Source: Zasmidium citrigriseum (lineage: Eukaryota > Ascomycota > Dothideomycetes > Mycosphaerellales > Mycosphaerellaceae). From it: a stretch of DNA of 64,000 nucleotides. This document shows positions 28,700 through 39,538 of the stretch, in pieces. Every line of letters begins with the position of its first letter. Position 1 is the stretch's first letter. The notes below the pieces were generated by a model that saw only the letters and a program-made list of their open reading frames with translations, was not told the DNA's origin and did no database searches. The translations under genes and the position numbers were made by a program. The DNA lies in NCBI GenBank assembly GCA_002786025.1, contig NHNW01000011.1, forward strand, positions 248,001 to 312,000, in the 5' to 3' direction.

Positions 28700-29880
28700 T
28701 ATAGCTAAATCTCTAACGCTCTCTAGGTATATATAGTTATAGCTCTTACGAGATCTCTAATCCCTCTACTTCTTTAGACTTAGATACCTCTATATTACTC
28801 TCCTCCTAATCGTTAACGTCCTCGCTAGAGACTTACTCTTCTCTCGCTAGGAGCCTATTAATACTACGACCTAGGCGGGCAAATTAGGACTTTATATCTA
28901 TACGTAGGTCTTAGACTTCGCTAACGAGTTAATCGACCTTAGCTTTAATATCCCTAGTAGAGCCTATAGTCGTTAGTAGAAGCTTCTCTATACTTACGAG
29001 CGAGATACGTACCTAGTCGTATATATTTCGATACGCGGTCCTCTTTATTCTCTTAACGAGCTCGCTTACTAATAGACTTCTTCTACTTCTTATTTAAACT
29101 ACTAAGCTCGTTATCCTTCTAGTTCCTATATAACTAAAAGAGTAGCGCGGATATTCGTAGTAGGCTAGATCTACTACTCGTATTTAGTATACTAAGCTAA
29201 GCGTCGAAGAGCGATCGACCTACTAACGGCGAGGCTCTAATAGGGTTCTTAAAGAGATAGTTCTTAAAGAGACTACCGCCGCTAGATATATAATAAGGAC
29301 GACTAAATAGACTCTTACTAGTAGAAGCTCTACTAAAGAGTACTCTACCGCTAGCGCTTCTAGGGAGTTAGCCGTTAGGAGTTATACTAAAAAGCCCTCT
29401 ACTACTAGAAGCCCTATAAAAGAGGCCGCCGCTAGGAGCTACGCTAAAGAGCCCTCTACTACTAGAGCTTCTAGGGAGGCGACTACGAGTAGTTATACTA
29501 AAGAGCCCTCCGCCGCTAGTACTTCTAGGGAGGCGACTGCTAGGAGCTATACTAAAGAGCCCTCCTCCGCTAGTAGCTTTACTAAAAAGCCCTCCGCCGC
29601 TCGGGCTTCTAGAGAGGCGAATACTAGGAGTTGTAGTAAAGAGCCCTCCTCTACTAGTAGCTTTACTAAAAAGCCCTCCGCCGCTCGGGCTTCTAGAGAG
29701 GCGAATACTAGGAGTTATAGTAAAGAGCTCTCCGCCGCTAGGGCTTCTAGGGAGACGACTACTAGGAGCTAGACTAAAAGGCCCTCCTCCGCTAGGAGCT
29801 CTACTAAATAGCCCTCTATCGTTAGGAGTTCTAGGAACGCTACTACTAGGAGCTATAGGAAAGAGGCCTTCGCCTCTAGG
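28700..29880 (-). pseudogene. RIP-mutated GLFG-repeat protein
   Basis: Read on the minus strand, 29,880-29,190 encodes about 16 irregular repeats around GGGLFS, separated by APSSRLPRSTS-like spacers. Ser after LF is AGT or AGC preceded by T, exactly what RIP makes from GGT or GGC (TpG to TpA), so the ancestral motif was almost certainly GLFG. GLFG/FG repeats are the hallmark of nucleoporins of the pore barrier, though similar low-complexity repeats occur elsewhere. Downstream, to about 28,700, the frame is highly charged (LSSLNKK, KKSISKRAR, SSEDVND, EVSKSKEVEGLE). No folded domain was recognised. The N-terminus upstream of 29,880 is unclear. Confidence 0.55.
29270..29880. repeat. Coding minisatellite of GLFG units
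   Basis: Repeats of mixed length centre on the plus-strand core ACTAAAGAGCCCTCC. The clearest pair is an 84-bp tandem duplication with TAGTAGCTTT at 29,571 and again at 29,655, nearly identical over the unit. All periods seen are multiples of three. Both copies carry the same RIP-type changes at most sites. Confidence 0.75.
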
Positions 29881-31610
29881 CTATATACCTCGAGGATATA
29901 ATTAGTAAGAACACTTCGTTTATAGCGTTAATTAGCCTACTTAATAGTAGTAGCTTAGTAGCGTAGGCGTTTCGCGTACTATACTTCTTAGGAGCTATTC
30001 TACTTTAGCTAAGAATTAGTAGTAATAATTACTAGTAGCTATAGAGCGGCCGTTAAAGGAAGTAGTTAACGATCGAATTAAGGTACGATTATATATAAGT
30101 ACGAGAAGCTACTATAGTAATAATAGGGAAATAAGAAAAATCTTTAGCGCTTTCTATCTAGCCTATCGTCTACGGTAATAACGCGCTTAGACGAGCGATA
30201 GAGTCGTAGGTTAGTATAACGCCTTATCCTAATAGTAGAGATCCCCGCCGTACGGGATATAGCTATGTAGCGTATATCGACGGTATATAGCCCGTTAGTA
30301 GTTCGAAGGTAAGTTAAAAGCTACTAATCTAGTACGCTAGATATACGTACGTATAGAAGGAAGAGGTAATATTACTAGCTCGGGCCTAGCCTAGTACTAG
30401 CGCGCTAAATTGTACCGCCTACTATAAACGCGCCTATATAGTCTTAAGCGTATTATTACGAGATTAGATAAGTAGTCTCTATAGAGGCGGGTAGCTAGTA
30501 GATTTTCGTAGCTATAGCTTTAATCGAATAAACGGCTAAAGCTCCTTCTCGGTAGATTATAGCGTACTCTAGCGCTAGTATAAGCTTATACTTATATATA
30601 CTTAGCGTCTCGGAATAGCGTTACGTCCTACAAACTAGCGAGTATAAGAGACGCTAACCGATAATAGCTATACCTAAGTATTTCCGTTAATAGAGAGAAA
30701 GGACGAGCGAGGAAACAGGATATTAATAATAAATTAATATAGCGTATAGCCTTATAGTAGCTATAGTAAAAAGCTTCTCTATTTAGTAAAGCTTTAATAT
30801 TAAGAGCGCTACGTAACTCGGCGAAATTTCTCCGCTCCCTTAAGCTTCGCTAGTAGAATCCTACTAGGTAAACGCCTCTCTAACCCCTCCTATCTATACT
30901 ATATATAGCTATATATAAAGAGTAATAGTAGCTTATAACTTCGAGGACAATTCCGTAACTTTAATAAGGAAGGAAGACGTAGCTCTATATCTAAATATTA
31001 GTTAGTCGAACTTAAACTCCTCGCGTAGTATAAGATTATAGTATTACATAGAACTAATACTCTCTACTAACTAGCCCGATTAGGAAAGAGACTAGAGTTA
31101 AGAAGGATATTAATCCGCGGGGACAACTACTCGGCGATTCTATCCGCTATTACTAGTAGGGATATATACGCTATAGTTATAAACTAGATATAAGAGAATA
31201 AGGCGAAGACCCTACGTATTTAGAGATACTAGGTTAACGGGGTATAGGGGAAGTTAACGGGCGAGGACGGGTAGTAATATTATATATAAAGTAACGATAG
31301 TAACCGTTACTACTACGGACGACTCCTAGTTACGGCGGGTCCTAGATACTAGTTCCTATTCGTTTTAAAGAGAGGTAGGATACTCCGCTACGTATAGATA
31401 AGTACGTAAAGCTAAGCGGTTATAGAGTTAACTACTATACTATCCCGCTAGACTATATTAGAGCTACGGGCACCTAAGTGTATACGCCTAGACTTCCTAC
31501 CGCTAGGATAGCCTATACGCTCTAACTAGAAGAGCGTCGTCGCCCCTAGTATCCTTCTAAGTCCTCCTAACTACTCTTTCTACTACCCTTTAGCCTTATA
31601 GCCGCGAGAA

Positions 31611-34600
31611 TACTAGCTAGTAGAATACTTTGCGGTCTTTAATAAGTTTTCGTTAACTACTACGTCTAGTAGACTACTATAGCCGACTTAACTAGACTAA
31701 AGGTTAACCGACTAGCTACCTCGTCTAGACCGCCTACTCTAGTCCCTAGACCCGCTACTATTAAACGTAAGCAAAAGGCTCTAGCTCCTAGCGTACCGCC
31801 TAGTAAGAAATCGCGAAGGAGCTAGATACTAAAAAACGATATTCTCGTCCCCGCGAACGTTATAGAAGACACCGCGTAGATAAGCGAATATAAGCGCTTT
31901 ATAACTAACGACTATCCGGCTCTCGACTAGAGGCGCTAAGAGGCGGCCGTAGAAGCTATAAAGAAAAGTAAGTCTCTAGCGCTCGCTTAGTACGGTATTA
32001 ATATCCTTAACCTTACTACCGCCGACGAGAAGAAAGGCGATATCGCTAGGTACCTAGGTCTTACTAACGCTAACTAACTTCGATACGTCGTCGACGCTAA
32101 TAAAAATATTTATATTAAGCTCTTTAAGGCGAAGAAAGTATATTCCTATTTACTAGCTAGTATTTAGCTTTTAGACTCTAGATTTTACTAGCTAGTATTC
32201 TACTCTTAATCTACGCGAGATAGCTAATATTTCTACCCTAGGAAAACTTTAGCTTTACGAAGCTATATAGCGATAGTAATCTGCCGCCGTTCAAGCCTAC
32301 TAAACTATTTAAACTTATTCGGGAAGGCGGCGTTACTATTAAGGATTTCGAGTACGCTAGGTTCCTTAACCCGTATAAGTTTAGTATCGATACGACCTTA
32401 TCGTATAGTCGTATATACGCTTTCTACGCTCGGTTTATATATAAGACTCTTTAGAATTTGTAGACGGTCCTAGAGCTACTAAGATAGCTCGGTATACCTA
32501 AGCTACTCTAGAGTAATACCTAGGCCGAGAAGACGGAGGACGTAGACCCTACGACATTAAAACTCGTATAACCTCTATAGGGTATATACGTACTAGAAGA
32601 TATATTCCGATACCTTATAACCTACTAGTATATTACTAATACTAAGCGCCTAGGCCGAGACGACTTAGGACCGGATAATTTCTATAGGACTATAGCTTTT
32701 AACTAGAGAGGCGTAGTCCTTCTAGTCTTTATCTATAGTACTACTACTATAATATCCGTATACTAAAAACAAATCCTAGCCGCGCAGATTAGTAATATCG
32801 ATAATAAGGCTAATAATAACGGCTTTAACTAGGTACGTAGGGAGGCTATATAGGCGATATAGTTAGTAGGGATCGAGCTTACTAAGGACGATACGTAAGA
32901 GTCGATAAAGAAGATATATATAAGTAACCTAAAGCACCTTAGCGATTCTATAGCTAAGCTTACCGACTAGGACCGTAGGACTCTCTTCCCTACGCTCTAC
33001 TCCTACGCCTCTAATATCTTTAGTAAGCCTAAGTATATAGATCCTATATTTATTAACGAAGTAGTTCGTAGCGGAGACTAGAAAGCTAGTACCCTTACCT
33101 TCGGTATCGAGGCTTAGTCCGCTAGTAACCTAGAATCTATAGCTAAATATAGTATATACGCTACGTTTCTCGCGCGTTAGAAGATCCTAAATAACTCGTC
33201 TACCTATAGCCTCTCTATCGAAGAGGTAGAGGCTATCCTTTACTATACTAGCGTTACTAAGTTAATAGCCGAACCTAAAGAGTAAGGCGAGTAGCAAAAT
33301 ATAAGCCTAAATAAACTCGGTATAGAAATTAGACACTTTAATATTATACTCCTCGCCTAGTAGTTATAGGCTATTATATAGGTAGCTAATACGTACGAGT
33401 CTAAACTTAGTAGCGCGATCCTCGCGGATAGTACTAGTCTAGGTAAGACCGTTAAGTCTTATTAGAGCGTCTTAGAACTTACTAAGCGATAGGATATACT
33501 TATTAACAACTATAACGGTAAGTATAGTCTAATACTACTCTACTAGCTAGTAGATTTCCCTACGAGAAATAACTTTACTAGCTAGTAGAATTTAATTACG
33601 TTACTAGATTTTACTATCTAGTAGACTTCTTTACTACAATTTAGACTAATTATTATATAGATCGTCTCGAAGTATTTATTAAGACTACCGCGCTAGACGG
33701 TATCGAGCCTAAGAGCTAGTTTTATAATATCGACGCCCTTATATTAGAGGACGAGGTATCCTTTCGCGAATAGGCCTATATTACTCGTACTCGATACTCC
33801 TATAGCGACGCTTAGTAGGAGATCTAGTAGACTCTACCTAGGGATATTACCTTCTACTAGTATATATATATCTCCGAGGGAAAGGAGTCTTCTCCTTTAG
33901 ACGTCCCTAACTAGCTATAACCTAAGCGTCCTACTAAGAATAACGTACTTATTAACGCTTTCGATAGTAAGCCTAGCCCTTATATACGAGTTATCGTATA
34001 TATTCCCCTTCTACCGCCTAGTAGAATACTTCTAGATTTATTTATTACTAATATTACTATAGCGCTACTCGAAGACTTTATTAGTAAGCTACCTTTATAG
34101 TTTAGGGCTAACGTTAGCGTAGCGTTCGACGCGATTACTAGGCTCGACGAGTATATACTTATAATAGTACCTTAGCTACCGCTAGCTAAGATTAAATTCC
34201 TATAGTAGGGCGTCTATCGTAAGCGCGGTAGCCGGGCCTATAAGAAGTAGTACAAGTCTATTAATCCTACGTTAAAACAAAAGTAGCTTAACTACGTAAA
34301 ACACAACTAGAGTAATAAGGAGTTTACCTCTAAGCGACTAAAGTACCGCCCTTTCCTCGTTATTAGACCCTCTATAGCTATTCTAACTTAGCTCGAAACT
34401 GTCGACTAGTTCTACTATATACTAGGCCGTTTTAGTAATATCGATCTCTATATATTAGCGTACGGAATCTATAAGAACAAGGCCCTAAAGAAGTATCGCT
34501 AGCGGGTACTTACTAGTAACCTAGGCGCCCTTAACGACCTCTTAAATAGATTAGATCTATACGCCTTCTAGACTAGTATAACTAGCGTCCTAACTAGCTT

Positions 34601-37186
34601 CTAGGGCTTTTAGCGCGTCGTCTTATAGGACGTTACTAGTAAAGATAAGGCTAACCCTAAGGACGATAATAACCTTTACTACGAGGAATTAAAGGATCCT
34701 AGAGACGATAACGACGACTAAGACGATAGAGATAACGATAAAGATAACACCTATACGTACTATAGCTTCCGCGAAGGCTTTAACTCGAGCGCCTTCCGTA
34801 TTAGTATCGCTAATAAGGCGTATCGTATCTAGAACGCCGAAGCGAAATAAATACGTACTATCTTTATACTACGGGACATTATTATATTAATACTTATAGC
34901 AACACCTACTAAGAATAGCGTTAACGAGCTAAGCGGTATACTAAAGTTTATATAGAAATATATCTACGAGAACTATATATTCCCTAATAACGACCTAGAG
35001 CTACCTAATACGACTTCTTACCTAACTATATATTATAAATTCATAAATTATTATAATAGTCGGCTCGGCGATATACTAGAAGAGTTCGTTAGTACCTACC
35101 TTAGTTTTATAAATCCCGATAACTTTAAGGCTAACCTTAAGAGCGTAAGGGCCTAGGACGTCGAGACTACTTCTAATATACTAAAGCTCCTATACGCTAT
35201 TAGTGTCTTCTAGCGCGTACCTAGCGATATCCTCGATATCTACGGCTAGAAGATTACTATTAGCGCCGAAATCCTATTATAGGAGGCTATTACCTTCGAT
35301 TACCTTCTAGACGAGACGTAGTAGTCCTATTATAATAGTATTCTCTATACCCTCGTAGCGAGGGATATAGACTTAGGTATCCTACTGCCCCTTAAGGAAG
35401 ATACTAATATCGAGGACTTCTTCTAGAGCTAGAGACGTTAGCGGCTAATAATCGGTAGCTTTAATCCGCTATTAGATATATTCTTCGAGCGTTAACTTAA
35501 TCCTAGGGTAGACTAGGTATAAAAGATATAAGTTCTTAATTAAGATACTAGCTAGTACTTTAACTCTAGTATAACTTTACTAGCTAGTAGCTACCTTTTA
35601 TTATACTAATCGCTTATAGTGCCTCTCGTAATCTAGACGCTTTCTCCCTACTATTTTACTATACTAAGGGCTATCCTTTTAACTAGATACTAATTACTCG
35701 ACTTTCTACGCTAAATTATATAACTACGATATCGGTTAAAAGCTAGTATATTATATAGCTAGCCTATAAGTATATTATCCTAAAGAACGAAAAGGTACTC
35801 TTCTAAGCTAACGAGCCTCTAGTCCTACTTAGTATTAAGCTACTCTTATCCCTAATAGGTATTAAATTCGTCTCTATTCGCGCTAGTAAGAGTACTAGCG
35901 AGCGTATCTACGCCTAGACGTAGATTAACTATAACCCGAGTATTATAGCGCTCGTATCGTCGTCTACGTCTTATATAGAATCTATAAATTACTAGCGCGA
36001 GTACTACGTTTAGGTCTTTACTAAGCCCGTATCTAGCGCGAATAGCGTATAGGGTATTAGTCGTACCTTCTACTACGGCTAGTAATATATATAGAAAATC
36101 TACTTCCTATATAGCGATTAATCGTACGACTAGGTTAAGGTATACTCGTATATATCGTAGTACTAAGCTATAGTCGCTAGTACTATCGAGTTCCCTTAAG
36201 ATCTCCTTAATACCTACTTAGAGGTAACGTCTTAATAGTAACGCGAAGAGTTTAAGGCCGAATTAGCTACTACTTAGGGCTAGGTATTAGCTAAATACCT
36301 TACCTTCTTAGAGCTCCTTAGACCGTATATTAACGCCTATCTCTAGACTATATACGGCCTTCGCTCGATCCGCTAGGCGACTAATAACGATTCTAGAAAA
36401 GCCTACCTTAATAGTAAGGACTCGATAGCTAAAAACCTCGAGCTATTTAAGTAGATTTACTAGCTCGCGTATAGCGGCTCTATTAGCCTTAGCGTAGCCT
36501 CCTAGATTATACGCTAAGTAGAGGCTAAGTATACGATAGATACGTCTAACGTTACGTCTAAATTTACTATTACTACGAGTAACGTATTCGGCCTAGCGCG
36601 GGTACCCTCGCCGCTATCTAAGTCTATAGGCTATAACTCTTAATCTATTATTCTAGACTCGATAGACTAGGTACTTATCGCCTTATACTCGCGCCCTAAG
36701 TATAGCTATAAAAAAATAGGTAAGAAGGGTAGGTCTAGACTTATACCCTATAAATATAAATCTACTAGCTAGTAGAATAGTCTCTAGACCTATAATACTA
36801 ATAGTTTCCTAGATATCCTCCTATCGATCGATTCTATTATCTAGTAGCGTACTAAGGCACGTTCTAACTAGGTTACTCGCTATCTAGACTAGCTCGATAA
36901 TATTTACTCCTCTATAAAAGAGCCTCTCGTCGCTAAGCTACTTAGTCCGCTCGAGCGGGAGGCTACTATAGTACTTTAGGAGAAAGAGATACCTAAAGAC
37001 AAGTAGGCTCTTAAGAAATCTATATACTAGGAATTTAATAGTAAGGCTACTACGCCTATCTACTCCTCTACTATTACTAATATCTACGACGACCCCGTAT
37101 ATAACTAGAATTTATCGTAGGGGTAAGTCTTCCGTATAATCTAGTCTACTAGCTAGTATTCTTTAATCTATCTTTACTAGCTAGTA
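31611..37186. repeat. Dispersed 12-bp palindrome TACTAGCTAGTA
   Basis: I find exact copies at 31,611, 32,151, 32,186, 33,541, 33,576, 35,546, 35,578, 36,773, 37,147 and 37,175, plus a one-off copy at 33,612. Most are paired 28-35 bp apart, and from 32,151 onwards every one falls inside a deduced intron of the SNF2-like remnant: 32,138-32,241; 33,518-33,660; about 35,518-35,619; 36,720-36,814; 37,123-37,226. The 10-mer core also occurs near 21,786 and 24,353. Because RIP favours CTAG, the ancestral form was probably longer and not palindromic. Confidence 0.7.
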
Positions 37187-37518
37187 AAATATTCTCCGCG
37201 TATTAGCTAACTACTCGTATATATAGAGACCTCGCTCTTACTAGTAAACTAAACGAGCTACTAGCCGCTATAGAAGTCGACTCTAATACCCTATAGCCTA
37301 CTATTATTATATAATCGATTAAGTCTAATAGTATAGACGCTAATTTAAACTACTTATAGCCTTCCGCTAATAGGCGCTAGAGGCTAGGTTTAGTAGCGCG
37401 GTATAGAGCCGCTTAGGCCGTCTCGACGACGTCCCCTTATCGCTCTAATCGTATAAAGAAAGGCGTATCGAATCCGAACGCCTAACTTTTACGTATTATA
37501 GAATAGGGATAGGAGTAA
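31690..37518 (+). pseudogene. RIP-mutated SNF2-family helicase gene, at least six exons
   Basis: Joining plus-strand frames across five introns gives a long SF2-type ATPase. Near 33,415-33,456 is motif I (ILADSTSLGKTV, matching LADxxGLGKT). Near 35,880 is RASKSTSER, and near 36,046-36,091 V-stop-GISRTFYYG-stop, which after undoing RIP reads like the QGIxR...GQ of motif VI in the C-terminal helicase domain; a D-x-SYD segment follows as in SNF2 proteins. The N-terminus (about 31,770) is basic, with KRKQK and KKSRRS, a likely nuclear signal. Splice sites are intact (GTAAGT at 33,518 and 37,123; GTAAGA at 36,720). The gene ends beside the island border. SNF2 enzymes remodel chromatin or act in repair; the subfamily is not resolved. 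Confidence 0.6.
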
Positions 37519-37581
37519 TAATACGAAGTTCGGGGCTTTACGTATAGTGCGAGTAGTCGAACAACTAGAAATCGACGCGGC

Positions 37582-37739
37582 TTTGTTGTTTATTTTCTTC
37601 GTCGCGAAGGCGAAGGTGGATTTGCTTAGTCATTATTTCTGCTTTGTTGTCACGTCTTGTTGTTCATCTTCTTCGCGTTGTTTCAGCTTCTTTGTCAAGA
37701 TGTGAAAGGGAAACGTCGATTTGCTTAGTCATCATCTTC
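37582..37739. repeat. Direct duplication across the RIP border
   Basis: TTGTTGTT-Y-AT-Y-TTCTTCG occurs at 37,582-37,601 and 37,656-37,675, and GATTTGCTTAGTCAT-Y-AT-Y at 37,619-37,637 and 37,718-37,736. The right copy is longer by about 25 bp between the two blocks. At the variable sites the left copy has T where the right has C, two of them in CpA context, so the copy nearer the island looks mutated and the other intact. Confidence 0.6.
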
Positions 37740-37833
37740 ACGTCTGTCTCGCCCTTACAATAGAGCCTAATCAAACATGCATCGAGTGTCAAAACATACA
37801 TTAAAACGAAAAGTCGAGTATAGATCCTTCTGA

Positions 37834-38501
37834 CGGCTATGCGTGGCCTCGGTCGAAACGCAGACTCCCAACCTGGCAGACGGCAGCAAAGACAAGTCCG
37901 TGGCCATCAGCATCGTATTCTTGCTATTCCTGTTCATCTTCTTCTACAAACCGACATGGGGAGCAACAGGTACGTGAACAAGTGACCTGCTGCTATACAA
38001 GTGACGTGAGCTGACATTTATGTGATAATCAGTCTGGATCTGGACGTCGGAGGTCTTCTCAATGAACGTGCGAGCTCAGGCTGTCGGAATGGCATCCCAG
38101 ACCCAGAACGTAGCTCAGGCGATCGTTGGTCAATTCTTTCCCATCTTCCTCGAGGTATGTAAGACCGGAGCGTGCGGGCTGGTGGATGATGGCTGACACA
38201 ATACCAGAACTGCGGCTTCTATGCCTTCTACATGTTCGCTGGTATCAACTTCCTCTTGGCGGTATTCGTGTGGTGTAAGTACCCGAAAGGACCTGAGATT
38301 CGCCATGGTAGCTGACCATTTGCAGTCTTCATCCCTGAGACCCGCAAGGTGCTTCTAGAAGAGATGGATGCGAAGTTCGGTGGCTCAAACCACGTGGAGA
38401 AGGGCGGAGACCTCATGGGCGTGGGAGATGCGCATCATGCTGAGATCGATCTCGACAAGAAGCAGCCACATGCGGAGCATGTTCAGGAGGTAAGGTCCTG
38501 A
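37834..38501 (+). pseudogene. 3' fragment of an MFS sugar porter
   Basis: Four exons (about 37,834-37,969; 38,033-38,154; 38,208-38,274; 38,326-38,501) encode only the last third of a sugar transporter: a transmembrane helix with YKPTWGATVW, the VFSMNVRAQAVGMASQ segment, two further helices, then FIPETRKVLLEEMDAKFGG, the PETR signature that follows the last helix in fungal monosaccharide transporters, and a hydrophilic tail. Introns have normal GT-AG ends and the fragment has normal CpA content. Upstream in frame there is a TGA at 37,831 and no acceptor site, and the preceding DNA is the border duplication and the RIP island. Eight or so membrane helices are therefore missing, and the gene was probably truncated by the event that set the border. 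It could still be transcribed, but not as a working transporter. Confidence 0.8.
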
Positions 38502-39538
38502 ACATCGGAGGACGAAGCCGTAGCCCTGCTTCCAGACAAGAGTGGTTAGGTGTGGAAATGCAAGCCCAGTTTAGCCCTTGCTTGTTTGCTTCTTGTTGTA
38601 CAGGCCGGGATCGTCATCAAGTGACAGGTCGGAGGATGAGTGAAAAAGATCCGAAACGGGTTACTGGCCAGTATCAACTCCCGACCAGACATCCCGTCTC
38701 CTCTGCGACAAACACGCTGTCTATCCCATGCCTCCATGTGGCATAGGCATGTGAGTCATGTAGGGGGAGCATGTGCGCATTCGGTCCTTCGGTACGTCTT
38801 GGTCTTCCGGCAGGCGCCGGATCAAGCAAGAATTTGAGCTTCAGAGTCTTGTCGCTGCTTCTTGCCGTTGGGGGTATATGGTTTCGTATGCTGGCGGAAG
38901 CTGAGGAGGGCATGATGGTTGAGTGATGCGGTCCTGGCCGAGGCGTCAAGCCACGAAAGCCTATGGTAGCCTCCCTGCGTCGTTGTCGTACAACGTTCAT
39001 CAATCCTCATCAAAATTTGAGCAGAAGAGGAAAGCAGCAATAGGGAGAGAGGTGGCCGCCAAGAGCGCCGCGGGCCCGGGTCGTACAAACAAGGTTCGCA
39101 AGTCTTCCGTTCCCGAGCGGCGCTTCTCTCGACGACAGGCCATTACATCATCCATCCCGTCCTCTCGCCTTTGTTCTGCGCTACGCACCCTCGACTTTCA
39201 GATCAGATCGTGCAGATGCCCATCGATCAGCGCCCCATGGCGGACTTAAGCTTCTTTCTGGCGCCCCGGCTATCCCCCCATCGCTGGCAGTGGAGACCAG
39301 GAGTCTGAGGGCCCGTGGCTGGACCTGTCTCCGTGCCCAGGCTGCTGTCGGACTCTGAAAAGTGCGATGATGATGAAAGAGGGTGTCAGTTTGAAGAGGT
39401 GGATCCCTACCTCATGGCGTCCGTCGGTATGTACTTCAAATAGGGAATCCCATTGTTTCTTTCTTGAATTTGCATTCCTCGCGTCAATTTCCGATTTCAG
39501 CCTTTCGAGGACTCTTCCCTCGAGCAGTCAAGTTCATC
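38502..39538. other. Intergenic region
   Basis: About 1 kb between the truncated sugar porter and the DHA1 transporter, with normal composition. A possible 5'-leader intron runs from GTATGT at 39,426 to TTTCAG at 39,500. I see no other gene or repeat. Confidence 0.5.

Larger units (their letters stand above)
1..37560. repeat. Continuous RIP-mutated island
   Basis: The whole left part of the window is depleted of CpA and TpG and rich in TpA. A hand count over bases 1-300 gives 4 CpA+TpG and about 47 TpA. This is the known product of fungal repeat-induced point mutation (CpA to TpA on either strand) in duplicated DNA. CpG, CpC and CpT are not visibly depleted, so G+C stays near 40 percent and the mutation looks strictly CpA-specific and close to saturation. 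ATG, CAA, CAG and TGG are nearly absent, so there is no intact ORF. The tract runs off the left edge of the window and ends abruptly near 37,560. Within it I recognised nothing in roughly 5,970-9,460, 13,400-26,790 and 29,900-31,600, although composition is the same there. Confidence 0.95.

Noticed and set aside
30717..31640. Possible prokaryotic-type or CRISPR-like spaced repeats
   Set aside because: No regular repeat-spacer spacing; similarities are short CTAG and TAG strings expected from RIP composition.
1..37560. Centromere or simple A+T-rich isochore
   Set aside because: G+C is still near 40 percent and the bias is specifically loss of CpA/TpG, with coding frames visible; this fits RIP better than satellite or centromeric DNA.
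1..37560. Alternative genetic code with TAG/TAA read as sense
   Set aside because: Frames do read through TAA/TAG, but ATG, CAA, CAG and TGG are depleted at the same time and on both strands. A point-mutation bias explains this without recoding.
38546..39249. Several open frames of 60-109 codons between the two MFS genes
   Set aside because: They overlap on both strands, have no conserved content or splice logic, and look like chance frames in G+C-rich spacer.
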